Below are positions 1 to 8,754 of a DNA stretch of 40,589 nt, in pieces; positions within the stretch are counted from its first letter, which is position 1; the number at the start of each line of letters is the position of its first letter. A program made the position numbers and the translations under genes. The notes under the pieces are model-generated. The model saw only the letters and a program-made list of their open reading frames with translations. It was not told where the DNA came from and made no database searches. The stretch comes from Hydnum rufescens UP504 (lineage: Eukaryota > Basidiomycota > Agaricomycetes > Cantharellales > Hydnaceae), in assembly GCA_014904985.1 (NCBI GenBank), contig MU129265.1:1-40589 (forward strand). The letters are read 5' to 3'.

Positions 1-639
1 CCCGAACTTCACGTGATACACTGAGCAGCCGCTCCGCTACCACATTTTCACGGCCGCTTGCTCAGGGAGTTTTCTGGTTAAATTTCTGCCAAGTTATCGC
101 CATATGGTCCTGGTTCTGTAACGTCTCATTCAACCCCTCTGTGTGGAGACCCATTCATAATATTCCTTGAAGTCAGCTTTCTGACGGTGTTACAGTACCG
201 TATGCCTGTGCTGTTCCCTCAGTCGTTGATTTCGAATGTTGGCCCTGGAGAGGTCTGTGCACTCGGTGATCCCATCACAGGCACTATTCTCTGGGCGCCA
301 TACTGTACCAGGCTCAAGACACCTGTGCTAGATTTGGGCCTCGAAAGGGCATTGAGTAACAACTGACATCTGACCCTGCAAAAACTGTGCGCTGCGGCCG
401 ATTGACACCCGTGATAGAAAGTCTAGGTTGATTAGCCGGACCAGGAGTGGCTAATTAGCTGGGTTTTCTGTTATCCGTCACTGTTATATGGTAACCAGAT
501 ACAGGGGCCCATTTGGGCATTTGAACCCAGTTTTTAAATGATCTAATCTCACTCAGTAATTGGGACGCCTCTATACTGGCTGGTCACAGGGGCTTCAGAG
601 GTCACTCATTCCGATCTGCTCCTTTGTGCCAGTTAACCT
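1..639. other. non-coding or unrecognised left edge
   Basis: No frame here gives a recognisable protein. It lies directly upstream, in LINE orientation, of the RNase H remnant that starts near 640. It may therefore be decayed LINE sequence (between reverse transcriptase and RNase H), but I cannot show this from motifs. Confidence 0.3.
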
Positions 640-1490
640 TCAAATGGAATATCTGTCAGATCGTGCGGTAAACCGCTGGTATGAGCTCAACGAGCTCAAC
701 AAGCATAATCCAGTGATTTGTCGCCTCCCGATGGCGAAACAGAATGGACAGGAGGTGACTGATCCACCACCCATCACTCTGACTCATTATAAAGATGAAG
801 AACTGGTGTGCTGACAGGCCAATGCATATAAACCTGCACTCAATGCAGCCAAACAAGCCGGAAGTAGTGTACCAAGCCTTCAGCGCAAAGCCCAAGAGAC
901 CACAAAACTGTTCAAAACGCTTCCGTAAGCCAGTACTCGAGCTGTTAGATGCTAACAAAGACCCAGTTATCCTAATGGGGTGGGCACCGGGACACCTCGA
1001 TACAACAGGCAACGAATGAGCGGTTTTCCTTTCCAAAGGGGTGGTGGTGAAGCAGCAGCCCACCTTGATTTTCTCTCGTTATCCTATACAGGTAGCCTTT
1101 GGAACGGAGCACTGGGCACGCAAGTGGATGACCTCGGCCCGCAACCGCAACTCAGCCTTCCACCCTGCCAACAGGTTCAAACGAAGTCTCCGCCCAACGT
1201 CCCTGTGCTGCAAACACGGGCGAAAGATCTTTAGCCGAGTTGTCGAATGGATGACCGGACACGCACATATGGGTTGCTACTATGCAAAGTTCGTTCCGGA
1301 TGAAGAAGTTGACCGCCCCTGTGGTGACTCGTGAACATGTCCTACAGTCATGCGTGTTGCATGAGGAATACCGCCACTTACTAGGGGACCGACCGAGAGT
1401 GTGATGCAGCGAAAATCCTGGGCACGACGGACGGTAATATACGCCTCGCTGCCTTTATCGAGGCATCGGGGCTTTTGCAAAGACGTAAGC
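640..1490 (+). pseudogene. LINE (non-LTR retrotransposon) remnant, RNase H and C-terminal tail
   Basis: Degenerate C-terminus of a fungal non-LTR retrotransposon polyprotein. Reading across frames, it shows the region before RNase H (NLQMEYLSDRAVNRWYELN), then the RNase H signature GWAPGHLDTTGNE followed, after a TGA at 1017-1019, by an AVFLSKG continuation (the usual pattern is GNExAD..SK). Next comes HWARKWMTSARN and a Cys/His tail: CGDS, then in another frame TREHVLQSC. The end reads ILGTTDGNIRLAAFIEASG, which matches the usual terminal block of such elements. At least one nonsense codon and two frameshifts make it non-functional. The TGA replaces an expected Arg codon. No poly-A tail or target duplication is visible at the 3' end. 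Confidence 0.75.
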
Positions 1491-2543
1491 ACTGCACCAT
1501 ACTAACAATTGCTCACTGCCCAAGATATGTGGGAAATTCGACATACAAGACATGATATTGGGGCGGAACTATCCACTTCTCCCTCCTACCGTTTTCTCCT
1601 CCAGGAACTGTCATCACTCTCGCGAGCGTTTCCCCCCTGCCCCCTGTCAGCATTCGTATGGGTGATCAACCTGGCATCCCTCCAGGCGCACTGTTTCACT
1701 TTGATTAATCTTTATATAGCCTTTCCCCTCTATATGTACTCACTCATGGCTGTCTCGCCGCCCCACCCATCCGCTCACCCCCTTCACAATACCCCGATCA
1801 AAACGTTACGTTAATTCGCAGTACTGATTTGTCCTGTATTTGGATCTGGAAGTATTCACGAGACGAGGATGCCACAGGCCACTTGTTCCTGCCTTGTGCC
1901 AGCAGGTGGTATGGACCCGGACGATTTTGCAAACAGCTGTAAGGTTGCAACACTAACTTACCACCGTACCAACACACGCAAAAGTAAGGAATGGATAGTC
2001 GAAAAGATTATATATATCACAACCGCAACTTCTCATGCCCGAACCAAATGAAGGAAATGAGAAGACAACGAACGAGCGACACCATCTCGTGTTGAGACGG
2101 CTTGTGTCTTTCTTGCTGTCATAAAATGAGGAAGACTCGCGTGGGCATTCGCGGCAACCAGAGTGTTGAGACAGCGGTAGTAGAGTCTTAGGAATACTCT
2201 TGGAAGATCATGGAGCGTCGGGAGCAGTCTGCGTAGTGAACACAACAAGGGCGGAGTTAGAAATACAATGAAGACGACCACGAGCTGTGAAGTGCCTGGC
2301 ACATCGACAGTTCTGGCTCGTATAATGGCCATCTCGTCGCGGTATCAGACGCCACATGATCCAGTTCAAATACGTTGAAAACACCATGAGCAGAACTCAA
2401 TCACGACAGTGTTGCGGGGCAGCGTATAGTGAGATCCAATATCGCATCATGTATATACACCTTGAGAAGCGGACACGGTCAGAAGGGCTCAATAACGGAT
2501 CGATGGTAGAGGACGTACGGAAAAGCGAGGACAAGAATAAGCA
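1491..2543. other. intergenic, no supported gene
   Basis: Between the LINE remnant and the 3' end of RPT3. Several ORFs of 60-100 codons occur, including one on the minus strand at 2033-2332. None shows a domain, conserved motif or codon pattern I can defend. The part next to 2544 should contain the RPT3 3' UTR and polyadenylation signals. Confidence 0.4.
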
Positions 2544-4196
2544 CTACCGGTCTGTAGAACGAATGAACATCGTAAATAGCGATCAAGAGGTGTGCTCCAT
2601 CTCGAAAACTCACAGAACTCGTGGGTATCATCTGCCCTCTTGACGGTTTGCTAGAGAAGAGGGAGACGAAGATTTTTAAAGCTCCGCTCCAATTCTCGTC
2701 ACAAATAAAGTACAACACACCTTCCATGCTTCTTCGAAGTCTATCGGCAACACTACATACCGGTTCTTTCGTACAGCTGGAGGAAGTGCCGTTGGATTCA
2801 CTAACGTCATTTGGTAGACTGAAACTACTCACCCTGCAATCCTGCAGCTTGACAAATAGAAGCAATCTGTGCGGAAGCTAGTTTATCTGGTCGCGACACG
2901 TCTATCACCGACAATAAGCCGACGAATCGTATCGAACAAGCGGACAACCTACAGTCCTCAAGATCCACATCAGGCCCCAAATTCATTTTGGATGTAATGG
3001 TCTGGAAAATAAGACGCTTCTCCCGCCGAGAAGGCAACGGGAACTCGATCTTTCGATCAAGTCGACCTGGTCGAAGTAGTGCAGGATCGAGTGTATCTGC
3101 TCGGTTCGTTGCCATTATCACCTGTACCACGGCTGTCAGTGATAGTCTAGGTGTAATTAGCAACATATATTCACCTTAACATTGCTACCTTGGTCGAAAC
3201 CATCCATTTGATTTAGCAGCTCGAGTAATATACGCTGCACCTCGCGGTCGGCGCCTGTTTGTGCATCGAATCGTTTCGTCGCAATTGCATCAATCTCGTC
3301 AATAAAAATTATGGCAGGGGAATTTTCGCGGGCAAGGCGGAATACATCTCGGACCATGCGCGGCCCTTCGCCCAAATATTTTTGAACAAACTCGCTTCCG
3401 ACAACACGAATGAACGCAGCGCTGGTATGATGCGCAACAGCCTTAACGAGCATAGTCTTCCCGGTGCCTTGTAATGCGCCACGGTCAAACAAGGAATTAA
3501 AAAGGCATAACAAACCATGCAGCATACCTGGTGGACCGTAGAGTAGCACGCCTCGTGGCGGGTCGATACCGATCTTTTTGTATAGGTCAAAGTGCGTGAG
3601 GGGGAGTTCGACCGCTTCTCGGATCTCCTGCTTCTGAGTGTCCATTCCCCCCAAGTCCTGGTACGAGACATCAGGCTTCTCGTCTGCGCCCAACAATGCT
3701 ATAGATGAATCGGCTTCCGGAGGTAGAATATCGACGAGCGCGTTGGAGTGTCGATGTAGCGCAACAGAGGACGATGGTTTGAGCAATTCACGATCAAGAG
3801 TGGAGAGAATACGAGCGACGTAATTCGAGCCAGTTGTTGATCCTACTATTCCTGTCTGGTGATCGATAGGTTCAAGGAATTGGCCAATTACCAGTGGTAC
3901 GGATTGGATGCGTTTCACTTCTTCTTGGGCCCGAATGAGTTCACGTTTGAGATTGGCTTGTTCATCCTTGATATAGCTTTCTTGGAGATCGAGCATCTCA
4001 AGGTGACGGGCAAGTTTCTTGTATTTGATGTAATAGTCCTCCTCTTGCAACTCTTCATAGAGAGCTTTCTTCTCTGTTACGACAGATTCGAACGTCGGTT
4101 CCTGGCGATGCAATGATCATTAATCACATCCGGCTCCACGCTCGTGATATCAGGATAACTTGCCTCTTTCTGGATTTGTATCCCAATTTCGTCCAT
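2544..4196 (-). CDS. RPT3: 26S proteasome regulatory subunit 6B, AAA+ ATPase Rpt3
   Basis: One of six ATPases in the base ring of the 19S regulatory particle, which unfolds ubiquitinated substrates and feeds them into the 20S core. Exons (minus): 4196-4164, 4101-3528, 3467-3175, 3121-2953, 2901-2833, 2776-2721, 2650-2614, 2551-2544, total 412 aa, normal family length. The start MDEIGIQ is chosen because it matches the family N-terminus. An N-terminal coiled coil ([19 protein letters not shown]) is followed by an OB-fold region ([13 protein letters not shown]). Walker A GPPGTGKT is formed by joining exons 2 and 3. Walker B is [10 protein letters not shown], then [20 protein letters not shown] (sensor 1 and Arg finger). 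The C-terminus HEFYR carries the HbYX-like end. Introns are 51-70 bp; intron 1 (4163-4102) uses a GC donor. The last exon is 8 nt (Tyr-Arg-stop TAG). All junctions keep frame. Confidence 0.97.
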
Positions 4197-4297
4197 CGTG
4201 CTTTCTAGTTGAGAAGTGAGAAGGACGGTTACGACGCGTGTGTGCGGATACAAAGCGGTAAGTTCCGGAGTTCTACTGTGACCAGACGACACAATAC
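4197..4297. promoter_or_regulatory. shared bidirectional promoter of RPT3 and ELF1
   Basis: Only 101 bp separate the two divergent ATG codons, so both genes must draw on this interval or on each other's 5' ends. It is GC-rich, with several CG dinucleotides and no obvious TATA box. An upstream in-frame ATG for RPT3 exists at 4292 but would use the whole spacer as coding. The family-like start at 4196 is preferred. Confidence 0.6.
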
Positions 4298-4698
4298 ATG
4301 GGCAAACGAAAGAAGTCCAGCCGTAAACCGGGGGCCGGTCGCACGAAGAAACTACCCCTAGGTATGTGGAGACCGATTGTGGTCTGGTCGGTGTGCTTAC
4401 ATTGTCTCATATCAGACACCGTTTTCGACTGCCTATTTTGTCACCATGCGAAAGCGATCAGCTGCAAGCTTGACCACAAAGACAACGTCGGGCATCTGAG
4501 CTGCAAGATATGCGGGGTCACGTATCAGACGAATATCCATCGTCCGTGTCGTGTTATGTGTCAGAATTCAATACTTCGATTTAACGCCGTGTATTGTATC
4601 CCTCAGATTTGTCTGCGCCTGTTGACGTCTACAGCGATTGGATTGATGCCGCCAACGAAGTTCAAGGCCAAGCAGGGAGACACTCAGACGACGACTAA
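4298..4698 (+). CDS. ELF1: transcription elongation factor 1 homolog (Elf1/ELOF1)
   Basis: Small nuclear zinc-ribbon protein that binds RNA polymerase II and chromatin and acts in elongation and transcription-coupled repair. Exons 4298-4361, 4416-4541 and 4607-4698 give 93 aa, close to the family length. The N-terminus MGKRKKSSRKP is the conserved basic tail. The zinc ribbon has two Cys pairs, CLFC and CKIC, separated by the conserved KDNVGHLSC stretch. After the second intron the protein continues LSAPVDVYSDWIDAANE, the strongest family signature, and ends with HSDDD and TAA. Intron 1 (54 bp) has GTATGT/CAG. Intron 2 (65 bp) has the unusual donor GTCCGT but gives exact family spacing. Divergent with RPT3. 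Confidence 0.94.
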
Positions 4699-5099
4699 TC
4701 AACTTGTATTTCCAACTTCCAAGCATGCACAATCATCACATATGCTTCAGGACCTGTACTTAGGTATAATAGATGCACCCCATTTTTGGTTCAATCGGTG
4801 TTTATAATTTGCTGCTCTCCAATGGGTTTGTGATCCTTCATCTTCTGGTCTAAGGTCCCGTGTTCACTGGATTCAAGGCGGTCCTCGATTATTGTTGCAT
4901 GCTAGCCGCTATGGTCCAAGATCCTAAAGGGCGCCTTATACCGCGCTTGAAGCATGACCGGAGAACAAAGAAAGCGGTAGGAGATCGAGAGGTCGTTGGT
5001 ATTACCTAATGTGAAAACGCCCCGTGACCTCGGATCTTGGTCCACTGGTTCGAGCATCGCAGACGATCACTTGAGAAACTGAGACCATATCGTCTACAG
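4699..5099 (+). other. possible degraded thioredoxin domain upstream of PITH gene
   Basis: TXNL1-like proteins carry an N-terminal thioredoxin domain with a WCGPC active site before the PITH domain. Here no WCGPC is encoded. One plus frame (about 4862-4915) reads LLLHASRYGPRS then stop, where families have a VDFHAxWCGPCK-like block. A downstream reading near 5030 gives DLGPLVRASQ. Both resemblances are weak, and the space (about 240 bp) is too small for an intact domain. Either this is a decayed domain, or the gene starts elsewhere and the likeness is chance. Confidence 0.3.
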
Positions 5100-6020
5100 T
5101 CCTAAGCCTCCAAATGGCTTCTTCCAAAGTAAATCCGTTGCTTGCAGCTCTACCACTCAGATCCCAATGAGATGGCGTGTGTGTACTGTAGGGTCAGTTC
5201 TCTGACGCGGCCGGTAATTCTGCTTCAAGAAATGATCAATCGACCACTGGAGAAGTAGGCTTCCCCCGTCGTGATGTACGACTAGGTCACTGAGCTCCAT
5301 AGCGGCCTTAGGTCTCTCTCCTCGAATTCCTCGATTCGACGCAATTAAATTGCCTCAATGAAGCCCCACAACATGGAATCAAGAAGATCTTGTCGAGAGG
5401 AAAGACCATCTCTGATTCGTTTCTGAAAAGTGATGTAGACGAACAGCTTCTGCTCAACATTTACGTTCGTGCTCTCTCCCCCTCTTCTCAGCTCTTCCAC
5501 GTGGAATGCGTGACAGTCTAAGGAAATAATTGGGTTTCTAGTTCAACCAAGCCGTACGGGTCCGTTCTATCGCCATTCAGTCGTTGGACTTGGCCTCCGG
5601 CCCGAAAGATATCAAGCTATTCACCAACAAGCCCAGCATTGGATTCGAAGATGTGGAAGATGATCAAGAAGCGGCCCAGATCCTCTCCTTGACGAGGGAT
5701 GACGTGACAGACGGGAAAAAAATTCCCTTAAAATTCGTCCGGTTCCAAAGCGTCAATAGTCTCCATGTGCGCGATAGTATCCACTTGACTGGGTGTATCG
5801 ATGGATATGTTGACCGAGGATTATATATTCAGGTCTTCGTGGCGTCAAACCAAGGCGGCGACGAGGAGACAAGGATTGATTCCTTGAATATATTTGGCGT
5901 GCCCGTGCAGTTGCGTTTCATCTTTCCTCGGATGGCCAATTTGTGCCTGCTGACCTTATTTAATGGTGCAGTGCAACCAAAGACCTGAGGGAGTTGCGCA
6001 AGGCGCCTGAGGAACAGTAG
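5100..6020 (+). CDS. PITH-domain protein, TXNL1-like (5' end uncertain)
   Basis: C-terminal PITH (proteasome-interacting thioredoxin) domain of a thioredoxin-like 1 homolog, a protein that docks on the 26S proteasome. Spliced exons: 5100-5128 (tentative, contains MASSK), 5192-5254, 5312-5464, 5542-5766, 5833-5909 and 5972-6020. All internal phases are consistent. Key blocks: SLLEFLDSTQLNCLNEAPQH, SDVDEQLLLNI, FNQAVRVRSIAIQ, KLFTNKPSIGFEDVED, VRFQSVNSLHVFVASNQGG, TRIDSLNIFGVPV, then a charged tail ending APEEQ and TAG. Introns of 57-77 bp include donors GTAGGC, GTTCGT and GTTGCG with normal AG acceptors. The PITH half looks intact. The thioredoxin half is not recognisable, so the gene may be truncated. 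It lies within 2 kb of RPT3, another proteasome gene. Confidence 0.82.
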
Positions 6021-6523
6021 ATTGTCCCATCCATCAATGCCATGTGCACACCTGTAGTACGACTCGATTACATCAATTCAAGCGAGAGAATGTGTCTGTC
6101 TCCCAGGAGTGGCTGTAAGATTTTTCCAGGAAATTAGTGTCAAAATTCATGCCAAGGCCAGGAGCTTCATGGGATAGCATTGTACAGGAAGACCCACAAG
6201 TGCTGCTATGGCTCTATTTGTCAGCCTTGGATTGGGGGAGCAACTGAAGTGGGATCAAATAATATGAGTGGAGGCAGATGGATATATTTGGGTAGGGGTA
6301 GCAGGTTGCTCCCAGGGGGGCCCTAAATGGGTCAGTGGGCTATCTGGGGTTATCAGTGTTATCAATGCACATTAATAGGAGCAGAGACAGATGGATATAT
6401 TTGGTAGGGCAGGCCTGGGGGATCCTGAATGGGTCAGCAGGCTATCTGGTGTTGACATTGCCTATTCAAAAGTGGGCTATTCAGCATTGACATTGCCTAT
6501 TCAAATGGGGGGATTTCCCTAAT
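6021..6523. repeat. intergenic with a diverged direct repeat of about 90 bp
   Basis: No gene. Two related stretches, starting near 6270 and 6385, share a run beginning CAGATGGATATATTTGG and then TGGGTCAGYRGGCTATCTGG. They are followed by two copies of CATTGCCTATTCAAA. The sequence loses CpG sharply compared with the genes to the left, marking the border of the repeat block. Confidence 0.7.
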
Positions 6524-7883
6524 CACCTAATGCACCCTCAAAACAGTACCTCTTAGGTGGTTTGAGTTTGCATCTGGAAACCACCTAAGAGGTGTTCTCA
6601 GTATAGGTTGTGTCTAAGACACACCTGAGGAGTATTTTTAGGGAATTTTTTTCTAAGTTCACTATATAGACATGTCTAAAATAGGTGCCACCCAGGAGGG
6701 TTTGTTCACCAGCTGGACAGTGTTACAGGTCTAATTTAGGCATGTCTAATAAGATATTTTCTGGAGCCTTAGAGGTGTCTATCATCTGTACTGTGTGTCT
6801 ACTGGTGTCTAAATCAAACATTTTGAGCCCAAGGCCCCCAGTGGCAGCACTAAGAGGTGTCTAATGGTGTCTACTAGTGTCTAAATTAAATCTCATGGTG
6901 TCTAATAGTGTCTAAATCAAACATTTTGAGCCCAAGCCCCCCCCCAGTGGCAGTACTAATAGGTGTCTAATGGTATCTAGATCCCTAAATTGCAGGACTC
7001 TGGTGGATGCCTGCCTACTAATGTCTAAATCAAACTTTCTACATAAGGGCACCTACTCAGGTGACATCATTAGGTGGTGTCTAATCTAAATCAAACATTT
7101 TGACATAAAGGCACCTGCTCAGGTGGCAGCACTAAGAGATGTCTAATGGTGTCTAGATCAATAATTGTGGGACCATTGCAGATGCATGTCTACTAGTGTC
7201 CAAATCAAAACAAAGGCAACTGCTTGGATGACATCATTAGGTGTTTCATGGAGTCTAATGCTGTCTAAATCAATAGTTGAGGTTGCTCCCATGGATGTCT
7301 GTCTACTAATATCTGACCCAAAGGTGCTTGTTCAGGTGCCCTAGGTAGGGTCCAAATGGTCTCTAGATGAATAACCCAGGTGCTGCCAGAGTGTTTGTGA
7401 GAAAATTACAGAAGAACTTGGACTTGAACACCTAATGCACCCTCAAAATAGTACCTCTTAGGTGGTTTGAGTTTGCATCTGCAAACCACCTAAGAGGTGT
7501 TCTGAGTATAGGTGTGTCTAAGACATGCCTAAGGGGTATTTTTGGGGTATTTTTTTTTCTAAGTTCACTATATAGACATGTCTAAAATAGCCCACCACAG
7601 GCACCGCCCAGGAGGGTTTGTTCACTGGCTGGAGAGTGTTACAGGTCTAATTTAGGCATGTCTAATAAGATATTTTCTGGAGCCTTAGAGGTGTCTATCA
7701 TCCTTACTGTGTGTCTACTGGTGTCTAAATCAACATTTTGAGCCCAAGACCTCTGGTGGCAGTACTAATAGGTGTCTAATGTTGTCTAGATCCAATAATA
7801 ATCCAATAATAATTGTGCTATTGTGGATGCATGTCTACTAGTGTCTAAATTAGAACAAAGGCATCTGCTCAGGGGGAGATCAT
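6524..7883. repeat. GTCTA-rich repeat element with 905-bp direct duplication
   Basis: The stretch 6524-6828 is repeated at 7429-7735 with about 95% identity (period 905 bp). Both copies start CACCTAATGCACCCTC. Each copy has a perfect 16-bp inverted repeat, ACCTCTTAGGTGGTTT, with a 14-nt loop (6548-6563/6578-6593; 7453-7468/7483-7498). Between and after the copies the pentamer GTCTA recurs dozens of times, in phrases such as GTGTCTAATGGTGTCTA and GTGTCTAAATCAAAC. No open frame is present. Such motif density resembles subterminal transposase-binding arrays of DNA transposons, but no transposase or terminal repeat proves it. Confidence 0.85.
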
Positions 7884-8226
7884 TAGACATGTCTAGAGAT
7901 GTCTAGAGATGTCTAGGCATGTCTAGACATGTCATGGCATGTCTAGAGATGTCTAGGCATGTCTAGACATGTCATGGCATGTCTAGAGATGTCTAGGCAT
8001 GTCTAGACATGTCATGGCATGTCTAGAGATGTCTCAGCATGTCTAGACATGTCTATAGTCATGTCTAGTCATGTCTAGACACATCTAGTCATATCTATAG
8101 TCATGTCTAGGCACATCTAGACATGTCTATAGTCATGTCTAGACACATCTAGTCATGTCTAGTCATGTCTAGACACATCTAGTCATGTCTATAGTCATGT
8201 CTAGACACATCTAGACATGTCTAGAC
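7884..8226. repeat. decamer palindromic satellite (ATGTCTAGAC)n
   Basis: About 340 bp built from 10-nt units such as GTCTAGACAT, GTCTAGAGAT, GTCTAGGCAT and GTCATGGCAT. From 7911 to about 8040 these form a 40-bp higher-order repeat (four decamers) present three to four times. From 8050 on, 12-nt units (GTCTATAGTCAT) are mixed in. The core ATGTCTAGACAT is self-complementary and contains CTAG, so each strand can fold or pair at many registers. It abuts the GTCTA-rich element and probably arose from it. Confidence 0.95.
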
Positions 8227-8754
8227 AAGGAAAGTGTTAATTCGGTCATATCCGAATTAAGGAGTGGGGAGGGACCAGAGGATGGAGGAGGTTCTGGTTC
8301 CAATGGATTAGTCCAGTCCATGGGACTGAGGCCATTCCGCCTAGCCCGACAGGCTAGCAGTTCCTGGAGGGTTAGGGTTTCTATGCCCACTAGGGCAAAG
8401 TAAGAAGGTTTAGACATAAGGCTGGGAGTCACACAGTGTGTAGTGCATAATCAACAGGTCCATGACTCTATGAGACGGACAGTTGATGGTGGTAGAAAAG
8501 ATCCATTACCTGGGCATTGCCATGGCTCTTTCCATACAGGTTCTATGACTAAGGAAGACTATGTAGGAAAAGGGGCAATTCCCGGGGCAGCACCAAACTC
8601 CTCTGTGAGGAGAAGCTTCCCACCAGTTTGGGCTTAGAAGCTATTGTAAAAGTAATCTAAAGGATAAAGCCACTATATGGCCTAAGGGACTCAAAATGCC
8701 ACTAACACAGCCCCCCAGTCCCTTCGGTCATGAAGGTATAATTTCTTCAGTCTG
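8227..8754. other. unrecognised stretch between satellite and unknown frame
   Basis: A minus-strand frame at 8432-8211 (contains LTLQELLACRARRNGL) has a protein-like look, but I do not recognise it and it runs into the satellite. It could be a further part of the unidentified minus-strand element that ends at 8755. No RNA gene seen. Confidence 0.3.

Noticed and set aside
656..1063. 135-codon minus-strand ORF
   Set aside because: Antisense shadow of the LINE remnant, whose plus-strand RNase H motifs are convincing.
1640..1700. GDQPGIPPG-like reading, reminiscent of a reverse transcriptase motif
   Set aside because: No flanking RT blocks and an immediate stop; likely chance.
2479..2865. 128-codon minus-strand ORF as a separate gene
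   Set aside because: It reads through RPT3 exons and introns in a mixed frame; the spliced RPT3 model explains the region.
4830..5060. tRNA gene between ELF1 and the PITH gene
   Set aside because: No cloverleaf with A and B boxes could be assembled.
7884..8226. CRISPR-like array
   Set aside because: No unique spacers; units are contiguous decamers in a eukaryotic sequence.
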